NCBI RefSeq assembly: GCF_001077535.1
Contig: NZ_CP011968.1
Span: 620,001 to 684,000 of the forward strand
DNA length: 64,000 bases
Direction of reading: 5' to 3'
Source: Clostridioides difficile ATCC 9689 = DSM 1296
Lineage (GTDB): Bacteria > Bacillota > Clostridia > Peptostreptococcales > Peptostreptococcaceae
Numbering within the stretch: position 1 is the stretch's first letter; each line of letters opens with the position of its first letter. The translations under genes and the position numbers were made by a program. Below, in pieces: positions 18,304 to 27,351 of this stretch. The notes beneath the pieces are model-generated. The model was not told where the DNA came from, did no database searches, and was given only the letters and a program-made list of their open reading frames with translations.

Positions 18304-19263
18304 ATGAAAAATAAGCAACAGGGAACAATTTTAGTCGTTGATGATAGTGTTCTGATGTGTGACTTAATAGATAAAACACTTACAAAAGATAATTTTAAGG
18401 TTAAAAAAGCATTTAATGCAATAGAGGCAAAAGAATTTATTGAAGAATTTATACCAGACATTATTTTGCTTGATATAATTTTACCAGATAACTCTGGTTT
18501 TGAGTTTTGTAAGGAAGTAAAATCTAATGCTCGTACAGCAGATATACCTATAATTTTTATAACTTCAAAAAATACAGATACAGACATAGTAAAAGGATTT
18601 GGTGTAGGAGCAATTGACTATATGGTGAAACCTTTTAGTATGACAGAATTAAAAGCTCGTGTTATAGCTCATCTTGAAGTAAAGAAATCTCAAGATAAAT
18701 TAAAAAAGATAAATAATGAACTGGAATCTTCTCTTGAAAAATTGAATAGACTCGTTGTAAGAGATTATCTTACAGGTCTTTACAATAGGCGACATATAAT
18801 TAATCAGCTTATGGAGCAAAGAAGAATTAATAAATATAGTGAAACATCAATATCCCTTATCCTTGGTGATATTGATGACTTTAAGGTTATCAATGATACT
18901 TATGGGCATGAAGCAGGGGATTTCGTGTTAACAGTAATATCAAGTATAATAAAAAAGAATTGTAGACAAATTGATACTGTATCAAGATGGGGTGGAGAAG
19001 AGTTTTTGATAATGCTCACAAATACTCCAATAGAAGGTGCTAAGATACTTTCAGAAAGAATCCGTAAAGAGATAAAGGAGTTTGATTTCAACTATAAAGA
19101 ACATAAAATAAAGTGCACTATTACATTAGGAGTAGTAGAAGTAAACTCAAATATATCATTAGAAGAAAACATATCCTTAGCAGATAAAGCAATGTATGAG
19201 GGTAAAAACTTAGGAAAAGATTGTAGCGTAGTGAGTACAATGAAAGGATTAAAAAAGATATAA
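18304..19263 (+). CDS. Response regulator with GGDEF output (WspR-like diguanylate cyclase)
   Basis: The 319-residue protein has a receiver domain with Asp13/Asp14 and phospho-acceptor Asp57 (LLDIILP), Thr/Ser in FITSKN and Lys109 in VKPF. A helical linker (about 123-150) leads to a GGDEF domain. The active site is intact (RWGGEEF, 228-234) and the inhibitory site RxxD is present at 221-224, exactly five residues ahead. It should therefore make c-di-GMP when phosphorylated and be feedback-inhibited. I chose ATG 18304 over 18283 because GAGAGG is seven bases ahead of it. It sits between cheW and the receptor gene, 25 bases before the latter, with no kinase of its own, so CheA is the obvious phosphodonor. 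Confidence 0.92.
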   Translation: MKNKQQGTILVVDDSVLMCDLIDKTLTKDNFKVKKAFNAIEAKEFIEEFIPDIILLDIILPDNSGFEFCKEVKSNARTADIPIIFITSKNTDTDIVKGFGVGAIDYMVKPFSMTELKARVIAHLEVKKSQDKLKKINNELESSLEKLNRLVVRDYLTGLYNRRHIINQLMEQRRINKYSETSISLILGDIDDFKVINDTYGHEAGDFVLTVISSIIKKNCRQIDTVSRWGGEEFLIMLTNTPIEGAKILSERIRKEIKEFDFNYKEHKIKCTITLGVVEVNSNISLEENISLADKAMYEGKNLGKDCSVVSTMKGLKKI

Positions 19264-19288
19264 ACTTACTTTATGAAGGAGTACAGAT

Positions 19289-20992
19289 ATGAAAAGAGAA
19301 GTAAAGCTTTCTAAATTAGCAATTGTATTGTTGATTATTATAGTATTGGCTGTTCTAGCAGGGATTTTTTCTTCTATTTCATCTTATAAAGCATTTGAAA
19401 AAGTAGAAAAAAGTATTAATGATATGAATAATTTGAGGACTCAAAGTCAGTATATAAAAGATACAACTAGAGAGATAAGTGATGTATTAAGAAGATATGT
19501 ATTTACAGGAGAAAAAAAGAATAAAGATATTTATGAAAAAGAATTATACGGAAAAACAAGAGAATCAGCTTTAAACAAATTAGAAAAAATTGGTCTTACA
19601 AAGAGCGAGTCAAATAAAATCTTAGAAGCAAAAGAAATATCAGATTCTTTAGTACCAACAGAACAAAGTGCAATAAAGGCAGTCGAAAGTAATGATAAGA
19701 GTAAAGCTCAAAGTATAATTTTTGGTAGTGACTATATAAACTCCCAAGAGAAAATGGATTCTTTAATAAATGAATTTCAAGAGGATATAGTTACCCGTTC
19801 AAATTCCAAAATTGTAGAAGTAAAAAAAGAATTACAAAGTCTAATATTAAGAACAATATTTATACTTTCCCTTTTAATAATATTGACAATAATAGAATAT
19901 ACAGTAATAAAATTAAAAATAGTGATTCCTATTAATAAAGTAGAAAAACACTTTTCAAGAATTGCATCTGGGGACTTAAGAACAAGTATAGACGTTGAAG
20001 AAAGTAAATCTGAAATAGGGCTATTAGTGAGTTCTGTCAAAAAGATGCAAAGTATGCTTTTAAATTACATAGACCTTATAGACAGTACATTAACTAGTAT
20101 TGCAAAAGGAGATTTAAGAGTAGAGATAGACCAAGAATTTATAGGTGATTTTAAATCAATTAAAATATCTTTAGAAAGTATAATAAACTCTTTTAATGGT
20201 GATTTTTCTGAAATAAATTTATCAGCAGAGCAAGTTGCAAGTGCTTCAGAACAAGTTGCAGCAGGTGCACAAGCTCTTTCACAGGGTGCTACTGAACAAG
20301 CTAGTTCAGTAGAAGAATTAGCTTCCACGATTAATGAGATATCAGATGGAATTAAGAAGTGTGCAGATAGTGCTAGTCTTGCATGTGAGGTATCTGACCA
20401 ATCTGCATCACAAGTTGGTTTCGGAAGTAGATGTATGGATGATATGATGACATCAATGGGTGAAATAAGTGAAAAATCGAGTGAAATATCAAAAATAATC
20501 AAAACAATAGATGAGATAGCATTCCAAACTAATATTCTTGCATTAAATGCAGCTGTTGAAGCAGCAAGAGCAGGTCAATATGGTAGAGGATTTGCAGTTG
20601 TAGCAGATGAAGTTAGGTCTTTGGCTGGTAAAAGTGCAAAAGCAGCTCAAAATACAGCTATTCTCATAGAAGAAGCTATTAAAACAGTAGAAAATGGTGT
20701 CAGAATTGCTAAAGAGACTGCAAATGCATTGGACTTGGTAGTAAATGGTGTAGAAAAAACTACTAATTATATTAATGGTATTTCTTCGGCTGTACATAGT
20801 CAAGAAGTAGCAATTACACAGATTTTATCTGGAATAGAGCAAATTTCCATAGTAGTCCAAATGAACTCAGCAACAGCAGAGGAAAGTGCAGCAGCTTCAG
20901 AAGAGATGTCTGCTCAAGCTCAAATTTTAAAAGAATTAGTAGAAAAATTTCATCTAAAGGAAAGTGAAGTAAGAGAATCATCATGGGTTTAA
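19289..20992 (+). CDS. Methyl-accepting chemotaxis protein
   Basis: The 567-residue receptor has a first transmembrane helix at about 10-32 and a helical extracytoplasmic sensor region of about 150 residues with coiled-coil character (four-helix-bundle type). A second transmembrane helix lies at about 187-207, followed by HAMP and the cytoplasmic signalling coil. The tip reads FQTNILALNAAVEAARAG, followed by RGFAVVADEVRSLAGKSA. There is no C-terminal NWETF tether for CheR/CheB. It is the only receptor in the cluster. No PAS, Cache or other named sensor is visible, so the stimulus is unknown. The 3' coding end (encoding SEVRESSWV) is itself the first unit of a downstream repeat. Confidence 0.93.
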   Translation: MKREVKLSKLAIVLLIIIVLAVLAGIFSSISSYKAFEKVEKSINDMNNLRTQSQYIKDTTREISDVLRRYVFTGEKKNKDIYEKELYGKTRESALNKLEKIGLTKSESNKILEAKEISDSLVPTEQSAIKAVESNDKSKAQSIIFGSDYINSQEKMDSLINEFQEDIVTRSNSKIVEVKKELQSLILRTIFILSLLIILTIIEYTVIKLKIVIPINKVEKHFSRIASGDLRTSIDVEESKSEIGLLVSSVKKMQSMLLNYIDLIDSTLTSIAKGDLRVEIDQEFIGDFKSIKISLESIINSFNGDFSEINLSAEQVASASEQVAAGAQALSQGATEQASSVEELASTINEISDGIKKCADSASLACEVSDQSASQVGFGSRCMDDMMTSMGEISEKSSEISKIIKTIDEIAFQTNILALNAAVEAARAGQYGRGFAVVADEVRSLAGKSAKAAQNTAILIEEAIKTVENGVRIAKETANALDLVVNGVEKTTNYINGISSAVHSQEVAITQILSGIEQISIVVQMNSATAEESAAASEEMSAQAQILKELVEKFHLKESEVRESSWV

Positions 20993-21151
20993 ATTATGAG
21001 GTGAATATTGAAGTAAGAGAATTATCGTGTATTTAAATTATGAGATGTATATATATTGAAATAAGAGAATGATTGTGTATTTAAATTATGAGGTACATAT
21101 AGTGAGATAAGAGAATCATCAAGGATTTAAATTATGAGATGCATATATAAT
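20966..21151 (+). repeat. Tandem repeat growing out of the receptor gene 3' end, four units of 44-48 bp
   Basis: GAAGTAAGAGAATCATCATGG at the end of the receptor gene recurs with changes at about 21010, 21058 and 21104. Each unit carries TTTAAATTATGAG, so the unit includes the last codons and the stop of the gene. It fills the gap before cheA. Confidence 0.85.
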
Positions 21152-21183
21152 AGAAAATTATTTGTAGGTCGTAGGTGATAAAT

Positions 21184-23307
21184 GTGAATTATATTGAACC
21201 GAGTATGAGACAAATGTTAGATATGTTTATATTTGAGACAAGTTTATTACTCGAACAATTAGATGAAATTATGATTCAAATAGAAAAAGAGAAAGTATTT
21301 ACTCATAACAACATTAATGAAACTTTTAGAATAATGCATACGATAAAAGGTTCAGCATCTATGATGGGGTTAGACAATATATCTGCTTTAGCACATAGTG
21401 TAGAAGACTTGTTTTATGCTATACGTGAAGGTAAAATAGAAGTTTTAGACAATGACCTATTATTTGATTTAGTCTTTCAATCATTAGATTTTATAAGAAG
21501 AGATATAGATGAGTTACAATCAAGAGGTTGTATATCTTCTGATTACTCTAATTTTATTGAAGGAATTGAAGAGTATGTGAGTACTTTGGAATTATCAAGT
21601 TCTATGAAATCAAAGGATAATGCAAATTTAGAAAGTAAAGACGAAAAAGAAGTAATAGATTCAAATTTTGAATACAAAGAAGACTCTGATGTAGTAAAAA
21701 TAATCTTTGAACAAGGTTGCATGATGGAAAATGTGAGAGCTTTCATGCTTGTATTTGAACTTAGAGATTACTGTGAATTTATAGATTTTTATCCAAAAGA
21801 TGTAGAAACAAATGCAGAGTCTACAGAGTATATTAAAAGTTATGGGTTTTATATACAATTTGTAGCTAAAGAGGATAAGGCAATAGTTTATAAAACTATA
21901 GAAGATAATCTCTATGTAAAAGAATACATAAATATTAGTAAAAAAGAAATAGAAATGAAAAATACATCAAACAATGATGCAGTAGAAAATAAATTAAAAG
22001 ATAATAATAAAGTAAGTAAAAGTTATCAAAATAACTATACAGAAGATGAGATACAAGAAGATGTTTTAAATGAAAAAACTGATATGGAAAAAGATAGTCT
22101 AAGTGAAGACAATGAACATTTACCAATAAGTAAGCAGAGTATTATGAGTGTAAATTTAGAAAAATTGGACTTACTTCAAAATATAGTTGGAGAAATTGTA
22201 ATTATGGAATCAATGGTTGTAAATAGCGTAAATTCTACAGGTGTTGATATAGATAATTTCAATAAGGCAACAAGACAATTACACAAGCTTACAGATGAAT
22301 TGCAAGATATAGTAATGTCTATGCGTATGATTCAAATTGCTGGTGTATTTCAAAAAATGCATAGAATTGTACGAGATATGAATAAAAAATTAGATAAAAA
22401 TGTAGAGTTAATAACTATAGGAGCAGAGACAGAGGTAGATAAGAGTGTAATTGATAATTTAGCAGAACCCTTTATGCACCTTATAAGAAATGCTATGGAC
22501 CATGCAATAGAGCCTATTGAGGAGCGTATAGCGAAAGGTAAAGAAGAAGTGGGAAAGATAGTTTTATCTGCTGAAAATCTAGGCGGAGAAGCTGTGATAA
22601 GTATTTCAGATGATGGTAGAGGCATTATGAGAGATAAGATTTTGGCAAAAGCTAAGGAACAAGGTCTTCTTAAACATCAAAGTAATGAGTATACTGATGA
22701 CGAGGTCAATTCTTTGATTATGACTCCAGGCTTTTCTACAAAAGAATCTATAACTGAATTTTCTGGAAGAGGAGTAGGCATGGACATTGTTCGTAAAAGT
22801 ATTGAAAAAGTTGGAGGTTCAATTGAAGTAAAAAGTAAACAGGATGAGGGGACAACCTTTACTATAAAAATACCATTAACTCTTTCTATAGTAGAGGGTA
22901 TGAAGTTTAAAGTTGGAGATTCACTATTTACTTTACCAATATCATCCATAAGAAGAACATTTAAACTTACAGACTTAAATCAAATAATTACAGAAGGAAA
23001 TAAGACAGAGTTAATTACAATATATGGAGCATGTATTCCCATTATAAGGTTACATAAAATATATAATATTCAAACAAAAGTAACCAATCTGATGAATGGT
23101 AATATGATAATTATTGAAAATGAGCATAAAGCAGTATGCATTTTTGTTGATGAAATAATAGGTAATCAGCAAGTTGTTGTGAAACCATTTCCAGTTTATT
23201 TTAACCGATTTAATATAAAAAATAAGGGTTTATCGGGATGTACAATACTTGGGGATGGAAGTATAAGTTTAATTATAGATGCAGATAGCATTATAGAAAT
23301 ATATTAG
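21184..23307 (+). CDS. cheA: Chemotaxis histidine kinase CheA
   Basis: About 707 residues. Domains in order: HPt (MHTIKGSASMMG, phospho-His about residue 52), a P2-like region (about 165-240), an acidic linker, the dimerisation domain (about 320-400), the HATPase domain with its N-box (HLIRNAMDHAIEP), DDGRGI and GRGVGMDIV, and a C-terminal CheW-like domain. All catalytic boxes are intact. GTG 21184 is chosen because GTAGGTG precedes it by six bases; GTG 21175 would add three residues. CheA should phosphorylate CheY, and most likely also the REC-GGDEF protein. CheB here has no receiver to receive phosphate. The gene is followed after 12 bases by the second cheW. Confidence 0.93.
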   Translation: MNYIEPSMRQMLDMFIFETSLLLEQLDEIMIQIEKEKVFTHNNINETFRIMHTIKGSASMMGLDNISALAHSVEDLFYAIREGKIEVLDNDLLFDLVFQSLDFIRRDIDELQSRGCISSDYSNFIEGIEEYVSTLELSSSMKSKDNANLESKDEKEVIDSNFEYKEDSDVVKIIFEQGCMMENVRAFMLVFELRDYCEFIDFYPKDVETNAESTEYIKSYGFYIQFVAKEDKAIVYKTIEDNLYVKEYINISKKEIEMKNTSNNDAVENKLKDNNKVSKSYQNNYTEDEIQEDVLNEKTDMEKDSLSEDNEHLPISKQSIMSVNLEKLDLLQNIVGEIVIMESMVVNSVNSTGVDIDNFNKATRQLHKLTDELQDIVMSMRMIQIAGVFQKMHRIVRDMNKKLDKNVELITIGAETEVDKSVIDNLAEPFMHLIRNAMDHAIEPIEERIAKGKEEVGKIVLSAENLGGEAVISISDDGRGIMRDKILAKAKEQGLLKHQSNEYTDDEVNSLIMTPGFSTKESITEFSGRGVGMDIVRKSIEKVGGSIEVKSKQDEGTTFTIKIPLTLSIVEGMKFKVGDSLFTLPISSIRRTFKLTDLNQIITEGNKTELITIYGACIPIIRLHKIYNIQTKVTNLMNGNMIIIENEHKAVCIFVDEIIGNQQVVVKPFPVYFNRFNIKNKGLSGCTILGDGSISLIIDADSIIEIY

Positions 23308-23319
23308 GGGATTTAAAGT

Positions 23320-23760
23320 ATGGCTAAAGATGAAATTATTAAACAAGTATTAACATTTTATGTCAATGATGTTATTTATGGAATAGAATTAGAAAATGTG
23401 ATTGAAACCATAAGATTTCAATCAATAACGTATGTACCATGTCTTCCAACATATATAAGTGGAGTTATTAATTTGAGAGGAAGAATAATACCAGTTATTA
23501 ATATGCATATAAAGTACAATCTTCCTAAAGCTGATTATAATGAGAGAACTTGTATAATAATTACAAAGGTTGATGAGTATCAAGTTGGAATTATTGTAGA
23601 TAAAGTTGTTGATGTTATTCATATAGAAAATCTAAATTTACTAGAGACGACTAATTCTAACAACACTAATATTAATAAAGATATAAAAGAGATTGCGAAA
23701 GTTGAAGATAATTCTATATTAATTTTAGATATTCGAAAGTTTTTGATTAATAGCATATAG
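23320..23760 (+). CDS. cheW: CheW coupling protein, second copy
   Basis: The 146-residue protein is a compact CheW domain: LTFYVNDVIYGIELENV, VPCLPTYISGVINLRGRI and VGIIVDKVVDVIHIE. It sits 12 bases after cheA, so it is probably co-translated with the kinase. It differs clearly from the first copy, with no N-terminal tail and a different central segment. The two may therefore occupy different positions in the array or serve different receptors encoded elsewhere. Confidence 0.92.
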   Translation: MAKDEIIKQVLTFYVNDVIYGIELENVIETIRFQSITYVPCLPTYISGVINLRGRIIPVINMHIKYNLPKADYNERTCIIITKVDEYQVGIIVDKVVDVIHIENLNLLETTNSNNTNINKDIKEIAKVEDNSILILDIRKFLINSI

Positions 23761-23795
23761 TTAGTTCTGATAAATTAGCAGGAGGAAGTTTTTGC

Positions 23796-24599
23796 ATGAT
23801 AAAACTCACAGATGAAGAATTTATAGTTCTTGTAAACCATGTAAAAAAAGAATATGGTATTGATTTAAGTAAAAAAAGAGCGTTAATTGAAGGTCGCTTA
23901 TACAATACAATGATAGAGAAAAAACTTAGTTCTTTTAGTCAATATATGAATCTATTATTTAAAGATAAGACAGGAAATGAAGCTATAAACCTAATAAATA
24001 GATTGAGTACTAACCACACATTTTTTATGAGAGAACCTCAACATTTTGAGTTTATACAGAATAGTATACTTCCTTTTTGGGAAGAAAATAATAAAATAAG
24101 AAACATAAATATATGGAGTGCAGGATGTTCTAGTGGAGAAGAAGCGTATTCAATAGCTATGACTTTGGATGATTATTTTGGATATAATAAAGAGTTGTGG
24201 AACATTAAAATCATAGCCACAGATATTTCAACTAACTCACTTGAAAAAGCTAAAAGAGGTATATACATAGAATCAAATGTTAACAATGTTCCTGAGTTAT
24301 GGAAGAAGAAGTATTTTATAGACAACAAGGATGGTACATTTAAAATTTGTGATAAGATTAGAAAAAGTGTAATTTTTAAGCCGTTTAATTTAATGAATGA
24401 TTTCTCATATCAACATTTTGATTTGATTTTTTGTAGAAATGTTATGATTTATTTTGATTTAAAAACAAGAGAAGAACTTATAAATAAATTTTATAATGCT
24501 ACCAAAAAAGATAGTTTTTTGTTTGTAGGACATGCAGAAGTAATCAACAGAAGTAGTACTAAATACAAATATGTAAAACCTGCTATATATAAACGATAA
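23796..24599 (+). CDS. cheR: Chemoreceptor methyltransferase CheR
   Basis: The 267-residue enzyme has the small N-terminal helical domain (about 1-70). It then has the SAM-binding domain with NIWSAGCSSGEEAYSIAM, the ATDIS acidic loop, and FDLIFCRNVMIYFD, which is diagnostic for CheR. AGGAGG precedes the start. It methylates receptor glutamates, probably without a tethering pentapeptide since the local receptor lacks one. It lies between cheW and cheB, 36-39 bases from each. Confidence 0.94.
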   Translation: MIKLTDEEFIVLVNHVKKEYGIDLSKKRALIEGRLYNTMIEKKLSSFSQYMNLLFKDKTGNEAINLINRLSTNHTFFMREPQHFEFIQNSILPFWEENNKIRNINIWSAGCSSGEEAYSIAMTLDDYFGYNKELWNIKIIATDISTNSLEKAKRGIYIESNVNNVPELWKKKYFIDNKDGTFKICDKIRKSVIFKPFNLMNDFSYQHFDLIFCRNVMIYFDLKTREELINKFYNATKKDSFLFVGHAEVINRSSTKYKYVKPAIYKR

Positions 24600-24638
24600 A
24601 AAGGTATTTTTGATATATGATTTTTTGGAGGCGGTAAT

Positions 24639-25235
24639 GTGGAACGTTTTAATAATATGGTTATTGCTATAGGCGCATCTGTAGGTGGTACAGAGGCAAT
24701 ACTTGAAATTATAAAAGACCTACCAAAATCAACACCAGGGATTGTTGTAGTTCAACATATGCCAGCTATGTTTACTTATATGTATGCACAACGGCTTGAC
24801 AAACAGTGTATTATGAATGTAAGAGAAGCTAAGAATAATGATAGAGTAGAACAAGGAAATGTGTTAATTGCACCTGGGGGTTACCAGATGAAATTGTGTA
24901 CGGATAAACAAGGATATTATGTAACTTGTGAAAAAGGAGAAAGAATAAGTGGTCACTGTCCATCAGTAGACGTTTTGTTTGATTCAGTAGCAGAAGTAGC
25001 AGGTAAAAATTCAATAGGAATAATACTTACAGGTATGGGTTATGATGGAGCAAGTGGACTTTTAAAAATGAAAGAAAATGGTTCATTTACAATTGGACAG
25101 GATGAAAATTCTTGTATAGTATATGGAATGCCAATGGTAGCTTTTGATAGAGGTTCTGTTATGTTACAATTACCTCTTGGTGAAATTTCAAACTGTTTGA
25201 TAAGACATATTAATATTTTAAAACAAAAAGATTAA
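24639..25235 (+). CDS. cheB: Stand-alone CheB methylesterase domain, no receiver
   Basis: The 198-residue protein is only the catalytic half of CheB. The triad is visible: Ser14 in IGASVGG, His40 in VVVQHMP and Asp136 in GMGYDGASG. The usual N-terminal receiver and linker (about 140-150 residues) are absent. The start is GTG at 24639, seven bases after GGAGG, and no coding extension exists upstream. Without the receiver the esterase cannot be switched by CheA phosphorylation. Adaptation is then likely to depend on CheC/CheD feedback. A terminator overlaps its stop codon. Confidence 0.92.
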   Translation: MERFNNMVIAIGASVGGTEAILEIIKDLPKSTPGIVVVQHMPAMFTYMYAQRLDKQCIMNVREAKNNDRVEQGNVLIAPGGYQMKLCTDKQGYYVTCEKGERISGHCPSVDVLFDSVAEVAGKNSIGIILTGMGYDGASGLLKMKENGSFTIGQDENSCIVYGMPMVAFDRGSVMLQLPLGEISNCLIRHINILKQKD

Positions 25236-25265
25236 TTTTTTATAAATAAAAATTAATCTTTTATT
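25226..25265 (+). terminator. Terminator closing the chemosensory cluster
   Basis: A perfect 15-bp AT-rich stem pairs AAAAGATTAATTTTT (25226-25240) with AAAAATTAATCTTTT (25248-25262). It overlaps the cheB stop codon and is followed by a short T/A tail. Confidence 0.65.
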
Positions 25266-25340
25266 AAATTATATGGATAAAAAACCCTAGAAACTCCAAA
25301 TATAATAAGAGAGATTTATATTTAGGAGGAAAATGATAAT

Positions 25341-26204
25341 ATGAAATTTTTTAAAGTCGATACAAAAGCTAAAGTTTTAAGATATGTATTTGTTTTAACA
25401 TTGACTATAATGGCTGTTTTGGCAATTAAACATGACTATAAATATAATAATTTAAGGAAAGATGCTTCAATTAATTTAAATAGTAATAAGGAAGCAGTGA
25501 CTGTTATGAGTAACCAGTCATTACCAAAGGGTAATACAAATAGTAAACAAACTTTATCAGTAAGTACAATAGGAAGTAAAACAATAGTGAAAAATGATGA
25601 GTATTTAGAAAGTACTATAAACATGCCTGTAATAACAAATTCAAATAAAATTGTTGAAAGGTCTACAAATGATAAGATAAAAAATGACATATTTGAATTT
25701 TATAATAAATCATATAAAGAAGCAAAGCAGTATCTTAAGGATAATCCTGACGAGAAAAATAAGTTTGTTGCAAATGTAGACTTTGAACTTAAAAAGAATA
25801 CTGATTCTGCTCTTAGTATAAAAGTGAGATATTACACTTATAGTGGTGGAGCACATGGATTTTATCAAGATATAGCATATAATGTGGATATGAGAACTGG
25901 AAAATTTTTAGAATTAATGGACTTGTTTAAGGATAATACTAAATATAAAGAAGTTATAGATGAAGAAATTAAAAGACAAATAGCTGAACTTGAAAAAAAG
26001 GATGAAGAAAATATCGGAATATATAATTTTAAAGGTATAAAAGAGAATCAAAACTTTTACTTGCAAGATGAGAATCTAGTTGTATATTTTGATTTATATG
26101 ATATAACTCCATATGCAGCAGGAATACCAGAATTTTCAATAAATAAAGCGTTGATAAGTTCTATGCTAAAACCAGAGTATGTAGATTTATTTGATTTGAA
26201 ATAG
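25341..26204 (+). CDS. Membrane-anchored DUF3298/RsiV-like extracytoplasmic protein
   Basis: The 287-residue protein has one N-terminal hydrophobic anchor (about 12-30) and an otherwise extracellular body. The C-terminal half contains VRYYTYSGGAHGFY and VDMRTGKFLELMDLFK, the signature of DUF3298, commonly paired with DUF4163. The C-terminal domain of the anti-sigma factor RsiV has the same fold, but no cytoplasmic sigma-binding part is present and no sigma gene is adjacent. AGGAGGAAAATG precedes the start. Lysozyme or peptidoglycan binding is a possibility by analogy only. Confidence 0.78.
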   Translation: MKFFKVDTKAKVLRYVFVLTLTIMAVLAIKHDYKYNNLRKDASINLNSNKEAVTVMSNQSLPKGNTNSKQTLSVSTIGSKTIVKNDEYLESTINMPVITNSNKIVERSTNDKIKNDIFEFYNKSYKEAKQYLKDNPDEKNKFVANVDFELKKNTDSALSIKVRYYTYSGGAHGFYQDIAYNVDMRTGKFLELMDLFKDNTKYKEVIDEEIKRQIAELEKKDEENIGIYNFKGIKENQNFYLQDENLVVYFDLYDITPYAAGIPEFSINKALISSMLKPEYVDLFDLK

Positions 26205-26270
26205 AAGATTAAATTAAATGTTATGCTATAATATTTAGCATAGAGACTTATTAAAATTGGGGGTATAAAA

Positions 26271-27260
26271 ATGCTACTTTTAAAAAAAGACGACATAAAA
26301 AAAGTATTTACAATGAGAGATGCAATTGAAGCTGATAAGGAAGCTTTTAGAATTTATTGTGAAGGAAAGAGTGTAAATCCTTTGAGAACCAATATATCTG
26401 TTCCAAGTCAAGATGCTAGTATGTTATTTATGCCAGGATACGTAGAAGAATTAGGCTGTGGGGGAATAAAAATTGTATCTGTATTTCCTAAAAATGCTCA
26501 AAAAGGCAAACCAGTAATTCCAGCAACAGTACTATTATTAGATGGAGAAACTGGAGAAGTTAGTGCAGTATTGGATGGTACTTATGTAACTCAGATTCGT
26601 ACTGGAGCAGCCTCTGGAGCAGCTATAGACGTATTGGCTAAAAAAGATTCTAAGATTGGAGCTTTGATAGGTCTAGGAGGACAAGGTGAGCCACAACTTG
26701 AAGCCATGATAGAAGCTAGAAATTTGGATGAGGTAAGAGTTTTTAGTAGAAACAAGGAAAGTAGAGAAAAATTTGCAGAAGAAATGAACTTAAAATTAAG
26801 TAAATATAATACTAAAATAGTTGCAGTTGAATCATCTGATGAAGCCATAGATAACGCAGATGTGATAGTTTTAGCTACTCCATCAAAACAACCAGTACTT
26901 AATGGAAACTTAGTGAAAAAAGGAGCTTTAATAAGTGCAGTAGGTTCATATATGCCAGATATGCAAGAGTTGTGCCCAAACTGTTTAACTAGAGCGTCTA
27001 AGATATTTTTTGAATCAACAGATGCAGTTTTATCTGAGTCAGGAGATATATTAATTCCATTAAAAGAAGGTAAGATAAGTAAAGATGATTTTAGTGGTGA
27101 TTTAGGGAATGTTATAAACGGAACTATTCCTGGAAGAGAAGATGATGATGAGATAATTGTATTTAAAACTGTTGGGATAGGTGTACAAGATGTCGTAACA
27201 GCAAAAAGAATATACGATAAAGCAAAAGAAAACGGTATTGGAATAGACTGGAAGTGGTAA
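26271..27260 (+). CDS. Ornithine cyclodeaminase / mu-crystallin family enzyme
   Basis: The 329-residue protein has the N-terminal substrate-binding strands and YVTQIRTGAASGAA, which marks the ornithine cyclodeaminase/alanine dehydrogenase family. It also has a Rossmann loop, GLGGQGEPQ, and VGSYMPDMQE. Such enzymes use NAD(P)H to act on amino or imino acids, with products ranging from proline to alanine or pyrroline carboxylate. The exact reaction cannot be told from motifs. TATAAT preceded by TGC (extended -10) lies at about 26226, and GGGGG before the start is the ribosome site. It stands alone, with no amino-acid pathway neighbours. Confidence 0.88.
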   Translation: MLLLKKDDIKKVFTMRDAIEADKEAFRIYCEGKSVNPLRTNISVPSQDASMLFMPGYVEELGCGGIKIVSVFPKNAQKGKPVIPATVLLLDGETGEVSAVLDGTYVTQIRTGAASGAAIDVLAKKDSKIGALIGLGGQGEPQLEAMIEARNLDEVRVFSRNKESREKFAEEMNLKLSKYNTKIVAVESSDEAIDNADVIVLATPSKQPVLNGNLVKKGALISAVGSYMPDMQELCPNCLTRASKIFFESTDAVLSESGDILIPLKEGKISKDDFSGDLGNVINGTIPGREDDDEIIVFKTVGIGVQDVVTAKRIYDKAKENGIGIDWKW

Positions 27261-27351
27261 AATATTCAAAATAATTCTATAGTTAGACAAATTTATGTTA
27301 TAATGTTGATAAATAAATTTTTTATTATTTTAATTGAGGGAGGATGTTTGT

